Notes: generated by a model not told the origin, from the sequence alone. A stretch of DNA of 46,614 nt from an uncultured Clostridia bacterium (GCA_947307255.1 CAMZIO010000011.1:1-46614); one strand, 5' to 3'; positions 27,364 through 36,017 are shown, numbered from the stretch's first letter. Numbers and translations are program-made.

Positions 27364-28359
27364 TTACAGATTGCCGATGGTGGCGACCATGACCGCCTTG
27401 ATGGTGTGCATACGGTTCTCCGCCTCATCGAACACCTTGGAGTGCGAGGAGAGGAAGACGTCGTCCGTAACCTCACGGATATCATAGCCCAGCTCCTTCT
27501 GCGTGGCAGCCATGGTGGTGTCGAAATCGTGGAAGGAGGGCAGGCAGTGCATGAAGATGCAGTCGGAATTCTTGGTGGCGGCCATCACGTCCTTGGTAAC
27601 CTTGAACGGGGTGAGCTGCTTGACGCGATCGGGGATCTTATCCTCTTCGCCCATGGAAGCCCAGATGTCGGTGTAGAGCGCATCGGCGCCCTCCAGCAGA
27701 GCGATATCGTCGCCATATTCCACCACGGCGCCGGTCTCTTCCCCGACGGAGCGGCAGTAGTCAACGACTTCCTTCGCCGGAGCAAGCTCCTTCGGGCCCC
27801 AGCCGACGTAGTGGATGCCGAGCTTGCAGCAGATGTACATCAGGCAGTAGGCCACGTTGTTGCGGGTGTCGCCGCAGAAGACCAGCTTGCACTTGTTCAG
27901 CGGCTTCTTGGTGTTCTCCATCAGTGTCAGGATATCGGCCAGCGCCTGGGTGGGGTGATCCACGTCGGTCAGGCCGTTCCACACGGGCACGCCTGCGTAC
28001 TTCGCCAGATCCTCAACGACCTTCTGGTCGTAGCCGCGATACTCGATGCCGTCATAGAAGCGGCCCAGCACCTTGGCGGTGTCAGCGAGAGATTCCTTCT
28101 TGCCCATCTGAGAGGACTTGGAATCCAGGAAGGTAACGTGTCCGCCCTCGTCGAGTGCGGCAACCTCGAATGCGCAGCGGGTGCGGGTCGAGGTCTTTTC
28201 GAACAGCAGGACGATGTTCTTGCCCTCCAGCAGGTTGCCGCGGATGCCGGCGCGCTTTTTCGCCTTGAGATCGGCGGCGAGATTGAGCATATAGCGGATC
28301 TCGTCCGGGGTGAAGTCCTTGAGCGTAAGGAAAGAGCGACCTTTCAGATTGACAGCCAT
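27364..28359 (-). CDS. arcB: Ornithine carbamoyltransferase (catabolic)
   Basis: 331-aa enzyme that splits citrulline with phosphate to ornithine and carbamoyl phosphate. The carbamoyl-phosphate site STRTR (FEKTSTRTRCAFE) and HPTQALAD are present. The ornithine loop is close to HCLPS, followed by the ending AENRMHTIKAVMVA. Location between arcA and arcC points to the catabolic direction. Confidence 0.96.
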   Translation of the reverse strand: MAVNLKGRSFLTLKDFTPDEIRYMLNLAADLKAKKRAGIRGNLLEGKNIVLLFEKTSTRTRCAFEVAALDEGGHVTFLDSKSSQMGKKESLADTAKVLGRFYDGIEYRGYDQKVVEDLAKYAGVPVWNGLTDVDHPTQALADILTLMENTKKPLNKCKLVFCGDTRNNVAYCLMYICCKLGIHYVGWGPKELAPAKEVVDYCRSVGEETGAVVEYGDDIALLEGADALYTDIWASMGEEDKIPDRVKQLTPFKVTKDVMAATKNSDCIFMHCLPSFHDFDTTMAATQKELGYDIREVTDDVFLSSHSKVFDEAENRMHTIKAVMVATIGNL

Positions 28360-28421
28360 GGTAATGATTCCTCCTTGAAATTTGTATAATAACCGGATTG
28401 GCTTATAGATTGGGTTGGGTT

Positions 28422-28444
28422 GCCGCCGCGCAAAGAGCGGCGGC
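28422..28444 (-). other. Hairpin between arcA and arcB
   Basis: GCCGCCGC (28422-28429) pairs with GCGGCGGC (28437-28444), just after the arcA stop. No T-run follows; likely an mRNA processing or stability hairpin. Confidence 0.5.
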
Positions 28445-28452
28445 GCTCAGAG

Positions 28453-29673
28453 TTAGATGTCGTCGCGATTGACGGGGCAGGACATACAGCGCGGGCCGCC
28501 GCGGCCGCGGGAAAGCTCGGCAGAGGGGATGGTGATGACGGTCATCCCGTGCTTTTCCAGCAGCTCGTTGGTTACGTAGTTGCGGTCGTAGGTGATGACC
28601 TTGCCGGGGGCGATGGCGAGCGTGTTCGAGCCGTCGTTCCACTGCTCGCGCTGGGCCGCCAACAGGTTGCCGCCGCCGCAGCGGATCAGATCGACCGCCG
28701 GGAGCTTCAGCTCGGTTGCCAGGATCTTGGCAAGATCGTCCTTGAGCGCGTTGAACTTCAGATCGCCGTCGTCCATGGTCATCTCGTATACGTTCAGCGG
28801 GCCCTCAATCTCAGGATGGATCGTGAATTTGTCGTAGTCCACCATGGTGAATACGGTGTCAAGGTGCATGAACGCACGGGTTTCGGGAATGTCGAAGGCG
28901 AGCACCTTCTTAAACCCGGAGTTGCCGAGCAGGCTGCGCGCAAAGGCCTCGGCGCCGGAGGTCGTCGTGCGCTGAGACAGGCCGACGGCCACGATATCCT
29001 TGGAGAGCACGAGCACGTCGCCGCCTTCGATGGAATAGGCGTCGCGCAGGTCGTACCACTGCTGATTGCCGGGAGCGGCAAAGTCGCGGTTGTAGAGGAA
29101 CATATAGCGCAGCAGCAGGGATTCGCGGCGGCGGGCGTCAAAGTGCATATGATGGATGTTGATGCCGTTGCCGACGCAAGCGCCCGGATCGCGCGTAAAA
29201 TAGAGGTTGGGCATGGGGTCGGACACGAAGGGATAGTCGTCCGTGTCCAGGTCCATCAGGGAGGTCGGCTCCTTCGTGGCGACCTCGCTGCGCTGGATGC
29301 CCGCGATCATTTTGGCGACCATCTTCTTCGGAGACATTTGCAGCAGATAGTCCGTCATCGCGGCGCGCAAGCCCTTGGAGTTGATCTTGCTGAGGTTCAA
29401 AAATTCGTTCACGAGCTGGATCTGCAGGGCGGGGTCTGCAATCGCCTTGGCGACCTCGTCAACGTAGTAGATCACCTCAACGCCGTTGTCGCGCAGGACC
29501 TGGGCAAAGTGGTCGTGCTCCTCCTGTGCGATTTTGAGATAGGGAATATCGTCGAACAGCAGACGCTCGATCGTCGAGGGAGTCAGCGCCTCCAGCTCCT
29601 CGCCGGGACGGTGCAGCAGCACCTTGTTCAGCTTTCCGATCTCCGAGTAATTATGGATACCGGGATGATTCAT
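28453..29673 (-). CDS. arcA: Arginine deiminase
   Basis: 406-aa enzyme converting arginine to citrulline and ammonia. The start is the ATG at 29673 with AAAGGAG upstream; an in-frame open stretch of 37 codons before it is not coding-like. It shows the guanidino-modifying fold motifs: TRDPGACVGNGI (about residues 155-165), DTVFTMVDYDKFTI, EGGDVLVLS and the catalytic cysteine C396 in GGPRCMSCP. The final VNRDDI tail is short but normal. Confidence 0.97.
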   Translation of the reverse strand: MNHPGIHNYSEIGKLNKVLLHRPGEELEALTPSTIERLLFDDIPYLKIAQEEHDHFAQVLRDNGVEVIYYVDEVAKAIADPALQIQLVNEFLNLSKINSKGLRAAMTDYLLQMSPKKMVAKMIAGIQRSEVATKEPTSLMDLDTDDYPFVSDPMPNLYFTRDPGACVGNGINIHHMHFDARRRESLLLRYMFLYNRDFAAPGNQQWYDLRDAYSIEGGDVLVLSKDIVAVGLSQRTTTSGAEAFARSLLGNSGFKKVLAFDIPETRAFMHLDTVFTMVDYDKFTIHPEIEGPLNVYEMTMDDGDLKFNALKDDLAKILATELKLPAVDLIRCGGGNLLAAQREQWNDGSNTLAIAPGKVITYDRNYVTNELLEKHGMTVITIPSAELSRGRGGPRCMSCPVNRDDI

Positions 29674-29812
29674 GCTTGCGCTCCTTTCCGGGCGGCACCG
29701 GCGTTTCGCCGGGCGGCCTGATGTATTTGGGTGGATAGCAGAGGGGACGATCCAACAAAGCGGCGGCGCGGTCGTCGTTCCCACGCCGGAGCTTATGCAG
29801 ACAGATAAGCGG

Positions 29813-29843
29813 GCCGGAGCAGCCGCAGATCAACCGCTCCGGC
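29813..29843 (-). other. Hairpin between the YjiH carrier gene and arcA
   Basis: GCCGGAGC (29813-29820) pairs with GCTCCGGC (29836-29843) within the 184-base spacer after the carrier gene. Candidate partial terminator or processing site; no T-run is visible. Confidence 0.45.
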
Positions 29844-29857
29844 GCGCATAGCCGCGA

Positions 29858-31252
29858 TCAGAACAGCAGGTGCGCGATGGGGACGACGATCAGGATGGAG
29901 ATGATCGTGCGCTCCAGGAAGATCACGAACAGCTCGCCCAGGTTAACGGGCAGCTTGGAGCTGATGATCAGGCCGCCGACCTCGTCGAGGAACAGGACCT
30001 GCGTGATGGAGATGACCGCAACGATAAAGCGGGTCATGGCATCCTCGCAGCCTGCGATCAGGATGGCCGGCGTGAACATATCGGTGAAGCCGACGACCAT
30101 CGTACCGGCGGCCGCCTTAGCCTCGGGCACGCCGAGCAGCTGGAGCAGGGGATAGAACGGCATGCCGAGCCACTCGAAGATCGGAGTATAGTCCGCAATG
30201 ATCAGCGCGACGGTACCGACGGCCATGACGGTGGGCAGAACGCCGAACCACATGCTCAGGCAGTTCTTGAGGCCGTTTCCGAAGAATTCACCGGCGCCCT
30301 TGTGCGCGGCAACGCGCTTGAGCGCGAGATCCATACCGTACTGGCTGGAGCTCTTGTAGCCCTCGGGCAGGGTGTCGGGCATGGCGTTGCCTTCCACAAG
30401 ATAGGTTTCGGGCTTCTTGTTCAGCGGCCAGATGCGCGGGCAGATGATCGCGCAGACGATACCGACAAAGCAGATCAGCAGGTAGTACAGACCGAACATG
30501 TGGGTCAGCCCGACCTCTTCCAGCACGACCAGGGAGAATGTGATGGAGACTGCTGAGAACAGTGTTGCTATGATGGATGCTTCTTTTGCGTTGTAGTAAC
30601 CGCCCTCATACTGGTTGCAGGTCAGCATCACGCCCAGCGTGCCGTCGCCGATCCAGGAGGTGATGCAGTCCACCGCCGCACGGCCGGGTACTTTGAAGAC
30701 CGGGCGCATGAACTTGGTGAGCAGTGCGCCGACGTACTCGAGAAGACCGAAGTCCAGCAGCAGCGGCAGCAGGAAGCTTGCCACCAGGAACACGAACACG
30801 AGGCCGATGATCAGGTCATAGGCAAGCTCGCCTTCGTCCGCTCCGGCGATCATGTGGATGAGCGTGCTGTTGGACGCCATGCCCATAAAGTCCTCGCCGT
30901 AGAGGTAAGTGACCCAGACACAGATGCAGCCGATCAGACGGATGATCGCCCAGATGGGGGAGCAGGCGAAGCAGTCACGCAGCAGCTTGTTGTCCATGAT
31001 GAACTTGGGCTTGGCCTGGGCGACCAGCGCCAGCAGGGCCGAGATCGTGAGGATCGCAAGGCAGACGATTGCGACGTTGTTGTAGCCGATCGCATTTTTG
31101 AGCCAGTCGGCAAAAACCTTGACGATGACCGTCATGCTTCTCTTGCCGGTCTCTTCGACGACTGCGCCGATGGGCAGCGGAATCATGAAGATCAGGATAC
31201 CGATGATGGATGGGATCAGGAATTTTGCCATTAGTTGAGATCTGTTTTTCAT
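29858..31252 (-). CDS. YjiH-family membrane transporter with nucleoside-recognition (Gate) domains
   Basis: 464-aa polytopic membrane protein, about 10-12 helices. The region EYVGALLTKFMRPVFKVPGR and the later MVVGFTDMFTPAILIAG resemble the two Gate domains of the YjiH/SpmAB group. As first gene of the arginine deiminase operon, its likely job is arginine uptake or arginine/ornithine exchange, replacing the APC-type ArcD seen in most such operons; this is inferred from position only. The ATG follows TTAGGAGGGTTACCAT. No other transporter is present in the operon. Confidence 0.85.
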   Translation of the reverse strand: MKNRSQLMAKFLIPSIIGILIFMIPLPIGAVVEETGKRSMTVIVKVFADWLKNAIGYNNVAIVCLAILTISALLALVAQAKPKFIMDNKLLRDCFACSPIWAIIRLIGCICVWVTYLYGEDFMGMASNSTLIHMIAGADEGELAYDLIIGLVFVFLVASFLLPLLLDFGLLEYVGALLTKFMRPVFKVPGRAAVDCITSWIGDGTLGVMLTCNQYEGGYYNAKEASIIATLFSAVSITFSLVVLEEVGLTHMFGLYYLLICFVGIVCAIICPRIWPLNKKPETYLVEGNAMPDTLPEGYKSSSQYGMDLALKRVAAHKGAGEFFGNGLKNCLSMWFGVLPTVMAVGTVALIIADYTPIFEWLGMPFYPLLQLLGVPEAKAAAGTMVVGFTDMFTPAILIAGCEDAMTRFIVAVISITQVLFLDEVGGLIISSKLPVNLGELFVIFLERTIISILIVVPIAHLLF

Positions 31253-31330
31253 ATGGTAACCCTCCTAATTCTATTTGTGCGGTGCGTCCGCGCGGTAAAA
31301 TGCCCAAACGCCAGCACATTTTATATCTTA

Positions 31331-31358
31331 ATTATACTTTGCAGGACGGAAAAAACAA
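31331..31358 (-). promoter_or_regulatory. Promoter of the arginine deiminase operon
   Basis: On the minus strand TTGTTT (31353-31358), a 16-base spacer and TATAAT (31331-31336), about 80 bases before the carrier gene. No confident ArgR box was recognised. 31400-31617, between this and the next hairpin, is GC-rich and holds nothing I can name. Confidence 0.65.
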
Positions 31359-31617
31359 GGGTTCTTTTACTTTTTTTACACTTTTACCAAATACCCGCCG
31401 GATGCGCGGCGGCAGGTCTGCGGCCCCGTTGCGTTATTTATTCGCTTCGGTATCCACAGGCCGCCGGAGACGCCGCGGGATACGGCGGGACAAAGGGCGG
31501 CCGACCCGGCAAACGCGGGCGGCGGTATTCGGGAAAACGGAATAAATATCAACGGGAGGGTGTTTTGCCGCCGATACGGGCGAGGCGCGGTTTTTGTGGA
31601 AAACTGCCATTGCCGCA

Positions 31618-31657
31618 CGGAAACGCCCGCCGGGAATACACCCGGCGGGCGTTTCCG
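31618..31657 (-). terminator. Hairpin after the alpha/beta hydrolase gene
   Basis: 17-bp stem (31618-31634 with 31641-31657, CGGAAACGCCCGCCGGG), 6-base loop. It lies 28 bases past the hydrolase stop on the minus strand. The T-run is weak. Confidence 0.65.
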
Positions 31658-31684
31658 CGCGCCCGGCGCGCAGGCCGGAACGGG

Positions 31685-32500
31685 TCATACGGCGGCGAGC
31701 AGCCTTTCAATCAGGCGATTGACCGCCTCCGGTGCGTCCGTGTTGGAATTGTGTCCCGCGCCGCGGATCCATTCGATCGGGATTCCGGTCTTCTTATGCC
31801 ACGCTTTGTTGTAGCGGATGGTGGAGCCGGCGCGGTCCTGTTCCCCGCAGATCAGCAGCGCGGGGCAGGGGATCTGATACGGAAGATCCGCCGCATAAGC
31901 CTCCGCCAGCATCCGATACCCGTGCCCGGCAAGGCTCGCATAGCGCGCTTGGTCGCCGTCGTAGACCATCATCATCTCACGCATGAGGCTTCTTCCGTAT
32001 TCCGACGTCGCAACGCCGTTTGTCCCGGAGCGGAGCAGGGACTTCCACGGATAATGTCGGTAGACAGGCTCCATCCGGTTCAGCAGCCAGATTTCCGCGC
32101 CGGTTATGTATTGCCGCTGCAGCGGCGCGGAGTCGATGGACACGAAGCCCCGCAGCTTTGCCGGGAACTGCTGGGCGAACGCCTGCGCAACGTAGCCGCC
32201 CATGGATTGGCCGATCAGCACCGGCCTGTCGAAGCCCTCCTGCGTCAAAATCCCGTCCAGCCATTTTGCCTGATCCGCCAGACGGAACGTGAGCGCAAAG
32301 GGCCAGGACGCGGCGTGCCCCGGCGCATCCCAGACGAGCACCGGATATTGCCCCTCAAAATATGCGATCTGTTTGTCAAACAGACGGTGATCGGCGGTAA
32401 GCCCCGGCAGAAAAACCAGCTGCGGCGCGGGACGCTGCGCAGCCTCGTTCACCCAATAGTGGATTTGACCGCAGGGCGTGGGATACAACTTCTCAAGCAT
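31685..32500 (-). CDS. Alpha/beta hydrolase
   Basis: 271-aa hydrolase of the alpha/beta fold. The nucleophile elbow is GQSMGGYVA (Ser about residue 100), the oxyanion strand is LVFLPGLTADHRLFD, the acid is in LLICGEQDR and the catalytic histidine is in GAGHNSNTDAPE. The ATG at 32500 has AGAGGTGG upstream. It is monocistronic with its own promoter. The substrate is unknown; it could be an esterase, lactonase or thioesterase. Confidence 0.88.
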   Translation of the reverse strand: MLEKLYPTPCGQIHYWVNEAAQRPAPQLVFLPGLTADHRLFDKQIAYFEGQYPVLVWDAPGHAASWPFALTFRLADQAKWLDGILTQEGFDRPVLIGQSMGGYVAQAFAQQFPAKLRGFVSIDSAPLQRQYITGAEIWLLNRMEPVYRHYPWKSLLRSGTNGVATSEYGRSLMREMMMVYDGDQARYASLAGHGYRMLAEAYAADLPYQIPCPALLICGEQDRAGSTIRYNKAWHKKTGIPIEWIRGAGHNSNTDAPEAVNRLIERLLAAV

Positions 32501-32546
32501 AGTTGCCACCTCTTTCTCCGCGACGGCAATCGGGAAGATTTATTCC

Positions 32547-32575
32547 GTTATACCGGAAAGCGAAACGAATGTCAA
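32547..32575 (-). promoter_or_regulatory. Promoter of the alpha/beta hydrolase gene
   Basis: On the minus strand TTGACA (32570-32575), a 17-base spacer and TATAAC (32547-32552): near-consensus, 47 bases before the start codon. Confidence 0.82.
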
Positions 32576-32625
32576 TCCGCCGAAGGAAGGGAAACGAGAG
32601 ACGCTGCACCGGCGCGCAGCCGTGC

Positions 32626-32659
32626 AAAAAGCCGGAAAGCCTTGCACGGCTTTCCGGCT
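32626..32659 (-). terminator. Terminator of the ABC importer operon
   Basis: 12-bp stem AGCCGGAAAGCC (32630-32641) with 32648-32659; on the minus strand it ends in a T5 run. It lies about 70 bases past the ATPase stop. Confidence 0.88.
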
Positions 32660-32727
32660 GAAGCGGCGTATAAGAGGGCGGATCGGCCCGGCCCGGAAAA
32701 GCGCAGGGACAAAAGACCGCTCCGCCG

Positions 32728-33504
32728 CTACTGCGCGCGGCAGGCGGGATCGTCCCACTGCCCCAGCATGGTTCGCATCCACCCGGCAACGTCCATACCG
32801 TAGACCGCGTTGAGATTTTCGGGGTGCATGACCGTTTCGGTTTCACCGTGCGCGACGGTATGACCGTGATGCAGCAGCAGCGCCTGCGTTCCGTAGGCTT
32901 TGGCGAGCGAAAGATCGTGCACCACCGATACCACCGCCCGGCCGGGCGTTTTCAGCCAATCCGAGATCAGCGCGAAAATCTGCTTCTGATACACCAGATC
33001 CAGATGGTTGGTCGGCTCGTCCAGCAGCAGATAGCGCGGGTTCTGCGCAAATAGCTGCGCAAGAAAGGTCCGCTGCAGCTCGCCGCCGGAAAGCGCCAGC
33101 ACCGATTGATGGCGCAGGGGCGTAAGCCCCGTTCGCTCCAGCGCCTCCTCGACCGCGGCCTCATCCTCCGCCCTGTGAGACGAGAACAGACCGCTTCGGT
33201 GCGCGTAGCGTCCCAGCCGGACGACCTCCTCAACGGAAAAGGCGTACCCGACGAAGTGATTCTGTGAAAGGACGCCGATCGCGCGCGCGCGTGCCGCGGC
33301 GTCCTTTTGCCTGAGATCCGCGCCCGAAAACCGGATCGTGCCCGTATACGCTACGCCCTGCTCCACCGCGCGCAAAACCGTCGATTTCCCCGCGCCGTTG
33401 GGCCCGACGATCATCAGCCACTGCCCGTCCGGAACCGTAAAGGAACAGTCGTCGACGGCGGTAAACGCGCCATATTGCACGCGCAGGTGTTCCACCTCCA
33501 GCAT
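32728..33504 (-). CDS. ABC importer ATPase, FecE/BtuD type
   Basis: 258-aa ATPase powering uptake of an iron-siderophore, haem, cobalamin or oxyanion substrate. Walker A is GPNGAGKST, the Q-loop region is LSQNHF, the signature is LSGGELQR and Walker B is LLLDEPTNHLD, followed by the H-loop VVHDLSLA. The ATG at 33504 follows GAGGTGAGG. It is 5 bases after the permease gene, which gives the typical three-gene BtuFCD order. Confidence 0.93.
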   Translation of the reverse strand: MLEVEHLRVQYGAFTAVDDCSFTVPDGQWLMIVGPNGAGKSTVLRAVEQGVAYTGTIRFSGADLRQKDAAARARAIGVLSQNHFVGYAFSVEEVVRLGRYAHRSGLFSSHRAEDEAAVEEALERTGLTPLRHQSVLALSGGELQRTFLAQLFAQNPRYLLLDEPTNHLDLVYQKQIFALISDWLKTPGRAVVSVVHDLSLAKAYGTQALLLHHGHTVAHGETETVMHPENLNAVYGMDVAGWMRTMLGQWDDPACRAQ

Positions 33505-33509
33505 ATCCC

Positions 33510-34544
33510 TCACCTCCACCTCGACCGGTAATAGATTGCAACGAACATCGCCGCGCCGACCATGCTCGTTACCACGCCCAGCGGCAGCTCCCGCGGGGAG
33601 AACAGCGTCCGCGCCGCGAGATCCGCCAGCATCAGAAACACTGCGCCGGAAAACAGCGAGGCGGGCAGCAAGCGCTTATGATTCGGCCCCACGACCAGGC
33701 GCACCATGTGCGGCGTAACCAGGCCGACGAATCCGATCGTACCGCCGATGGATACGCACACGCCGACCAGGCACGAGACCATGACCAGAACCGTAAGCCG
33801 CACGCGACGCACGTTGACGCCGATCTGCCTTGCGTTGTCGTCGCCGATGGCAAAGGCGTTGAGCTCCCGCGCGTGCAGCAGCAGGACCGTGCCGGAGACG
33901 GCCAGCGTCGCGGCAAGGATCGCGGCGTTCCGGTAGCTGGAGCCCTGCAGGCTGCCCATCGTCCAGAACGTGATGCTTCTGAGACGGTCGCTTGCAAAGG
34001 TGATCACGATGCTCATCACGCTGGAGGCGAACATCGAAAAAATCACGCCGATGAGGATGATCGTACTCGTCGAAAGGGAGCCGTCCAGCCGGTAGGAAAG
34101 GCTGAGAATGATCAACAGCGACAGCAGGGCAAACAGGATGGCCATGACCATCGTCCCCGCGAACGGGAGACGCGGAAACGTGATGCCGAATGCGATGGCC
34201 AGCACCGCGCCGAGCGAGGCGCCGGACGAAACGCCCAGCGTCGAGCCGTCCGCAAGCGGGTTTTTCAAAAGCCCCTGCATGGCGGCGCCCGCCAGAGAGA
34301 GGGACGCGCCGACCAGCGCCACGCACAAAACGCGCGGCAACCGGATGGGAACCACCACGGACCGGGCCAGGGAGAGCGCCGCCCCGGAGGGAACCCCGCG
34401 CACGGCGTCATGCACGACCTGCACCGTATCCCGCAGCGGTATCGGCACGCTGCCCAGGCAGACGCATGCAAAGAACACGCACAGGGTAACCAGTGCGAAT
34501 ACCGCGTAGATCCATCCGTCGAACTGTTCGCCGATCCGTTTCAT
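33510..34544 (-). CDS. ABC importer permease, FecCD family
   Basis: 344-aa permease with about 10 membrane helices. Family signatures are RLPRVLCVALVGASLSLAGA, QGLLKNPLADGSTLGVSSGA and, near the C-terminus, the coupling segment GLVTPHMVRLVVG followed by SRELPLGVVTS-like sequence. The ATG at 34544 follows AAAGGGTG and lies 9 bases after the binding-protein gene. Homodimer expected. Confidence 0.94.
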   Translation of the reverse strand: MKRIGEQFDGWIYAVFALVTLCVFFACVCLGSVPIPLRDTVQVVHDAVRGVPSGAALSLARSVVVPIRLPRVLCVALVGASLSLAGAAMQGLLKNPLADGSTLGVSSGASLGAVLAIAFGITFPRLPFAGTMVMAILFALLSLLIILSLSYRLDGSLSTSTIILIGVIFSMFASSVMSIVITFASDRLRSITFWTMGSLQGSSYRNAAILAATLAVSGTVLLLHARELNAFAIGDDNARQIGVNVRRVRLTVLVMVSCLVGVCVSIGGTIGFVGLVTPHMVRLVVGPNHKRLLPASLFSGAVFLMLADLAARTLFSPRELPLGVVTSMVGAAMFVAIYYRSRWR

Positions 34545-34553
34545 AAGCACCCT

Positions 34554-35483
34554 TTACGCAGCGGGCGTCAGCGCCTGTGCGTTCTCTATAACAAAATCGT
34601 AAAGCATTTTTGCGCCGTCGGCAAGACGGGGTGCGGGACGGGACAGCTCGTTGTTCTGCAGGTTCAGGATCGCCTGATTCCGCACCGCCGTTACGTTCTC
34701 CCAGCCCGGACGGGACAGGATCTCCTCCACCGGGGTCGGACCTTCCCCAAAATACATGGTGATCGTAACGATGTAATCCGGGTTGCGCGCAAGGACCTGC
34801 TCCTCGGAAATTTCCGCCCAGCCGTCCAGGTCGCCGAAGCAGTTCTCAAGCCCCATCATCGTGGCGATCTCGTCCATAAACGTGTTCTTGCCCGCGGTCC
34901 AGAGGCCCCACTCCAGCGGGGAAACCTCAAAATACACGCTCTTGGTGCCGTCCAGCTTATTTGCCTCGATCCCGGCAAAGCCCTCCTTCATGTCGGAGAT
35001 GATCTTCGCGGCCTCGGCGTCCTTGCCGAGCAGCTTGCCCAAAAGCTCGATGGACGTATATACGCCCGCAATATCCTTTGCATCGCTGACGACGACCGCA
35101 ACGCCCGCGTCCTCGAGCTGCTTGACCTGCTCCTCGGTCTGCGCCATGCTGCTCATGACCAGCACGTCCGGCTTGAGCAGCAGGATCTGCTCGACGTTCG
35201 TGTTGCCGCCCGACTCCACGCTCGGCACGTCGAACACCTCTGCGGGATAGTCGCACCACTCGCCTCTGCCGACCAGAAGATCCCCCGCGCCGAGCGCGTA
35301 GACGATCTCGCAGTCCGCCGCGGAAAGCGCGACGATGCGCTCGGCGGGCTTGTCCAGCGTAACCTCGTGCCCCATCATGTCGGTCAGCGTTACGGTCGTA
35401 TCCGCGCCCTTGCCGCACGACGAGAGCGCAAGCAGCATGAGCGCCGCGATCAGGAGCGCTCCCGTTTTTTTTAGTTTCTTCAT
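34554..35483 (-). CDS. Substrate-binding lipoprotein of the importer, BtuF/FepB type
   Basis: 309-aa lipoprotein with the lipobox LALSSC (Cys at about residue 23), so it should be anchored outside the membrane. The fold is that of class III binding proteins (VTLTDMMGHEVTLDKPAERIV, then ALGAGDLLVG). The ligand is not obvious. The ATG at 35483 overlaps the stop of the preceding 80-aa gene (ATGA) and its AAGGAGG lies inside that gene, so the two are coupled. Confidence 0.93.
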   Translation of the reverse strand: MKKLKKTGALLIAALMLLALSSCGKGADTTVTLTDMMGHEVTLDKPAERIVALSAADCEIVYALGAGDLLVGRGEWCDYPAEVFDVPSVESGGNTNVEQILLLKPDVLVMSSMAQTEEQVKQLEDAGVAVVVSDAKDIAGVYTSIELLGKLLGKDAEAAKIISDMKEGFAGIEANKLDGTKSVYFEVSPLEWGLWTAGKNTFMDEIATMMGLENCFGDLDGWAEISEEQVLARNPDYIVTITMYFGEGPTPVEEILSRPGWENVTAVRNQAILNLQNNELSRPAPRLADGAKMLYDFVIENAQALTPAA

Positions 35484-35722
35484 GTTGGTTCCTCCTTGAA
35501 AATCAATGATAATCCTTTCGGACTATTTACCGAATACTGCGCGCTGCGCCGGCGAGAGGGCTTGAATGCCGGCGCTTCGTCCTCTACGTATCGCTCCTCG
35601 GCTGTTTGCTCGGCCGTGATCAGGATCCGCTGCGCGGCGCGGATATTTCCGGTCTGCAGGGCGGCGAGCGCGTCTTCGGAGGCGTTGGCCATCAAATGAT
35701 AAAGCCGCTTATAGTCCGGCAT
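35480..35722 (-). CDS. Small conserved protein of unknown function, coupled to the importer
   Basis: 80-aa soluble protein starting at the ATG 35722 with GGAGG 7 bases upstream. It is largely helical with the pattern YKRLYHLMANASEDALAAL and ILITAEQTAEERYVED, resembling small Clostridial proteins without assigned role. The tail is basic (KPSRRRSAQYS). It is the first gene after the structured leader and overlaps the binding-protein gene by 4 bases, hinting at a role in, or regulation with, the importer. Confidence 0.72.
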   Translation of the reverse strand: MPDYKRLYHLMANASEDALAALQTGNIRAAQRILITAEQTAEERYVEDEAPAFKPSRRRSAQYSVNSPKGLSLIFKEEPT

Positions 35723-35740
35723 AGAATCCCCTCCGGGATA

Positions 35741-35925
35741 TAAAAATGGCGCAGCCGGAGCTGCGCCACGAAAAACGCAGAGGCTCCGCTGTCGCCAAAC
35801 AGCTTCAACAAATGCGCGGTCGCCCACGGTATGCTGAATACGGAGCGTGCATTTTTGCCGAAACAAAAATGCACACCGCAGGAGAGACCCTGCGCAAAAA
35901 TAGTATGAAGCTGTTTGGCAAAATC
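35741..35925 (-). ncRNA. Structured leader with terminator: candidate riboswitch or attenuator
   Basis: On the minus strand this leader precedes the 80-aa gene and the importer. It ends in an intrinsic terminator: TGGCGCAGC/GCTGCGCCA (35747-35755 with 35760-35768), loop TCCG, then T5, placed 19 bases before the start codon. Upstream are a hairpin of 11 bp (GTGCATTTTTG with its complement) and a possible closing helix CGCAG...CTGCG enclosing it. The 3' side of that helix (AGCGGAGC) can instead pair with the terminator loop (GCTCC.GCT), giving a mutually exclusive antiterminator. A 14-bp inverted repeat (35794-35807 with 35906-35919) is also present. The class is not recognised; the cobalamin box is absent. 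Confidence 0.5.
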
Positions 35926-36017
35926 ATACTACCATTTTTCGACGCCGTTTGCAAAAGAAAAAGTTCGACGGTCTCCGACACGCTTCGACAGCCTGAGATG
36001 GCTGGTATGGTAAAGGC

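Noticed and set aside
31253..31400. An ArgR operator at the arginine deiminase promoter
   Set aside because: No palindromic ARG box with convincing match was found; AT-rich sequence alone is not enough.
35741..35925. The leader as a cobalamin riboswitch
   Set aside because: The conserved B12 box (GCCACTG) and the surrounding conserved blocks are not present on either strand.
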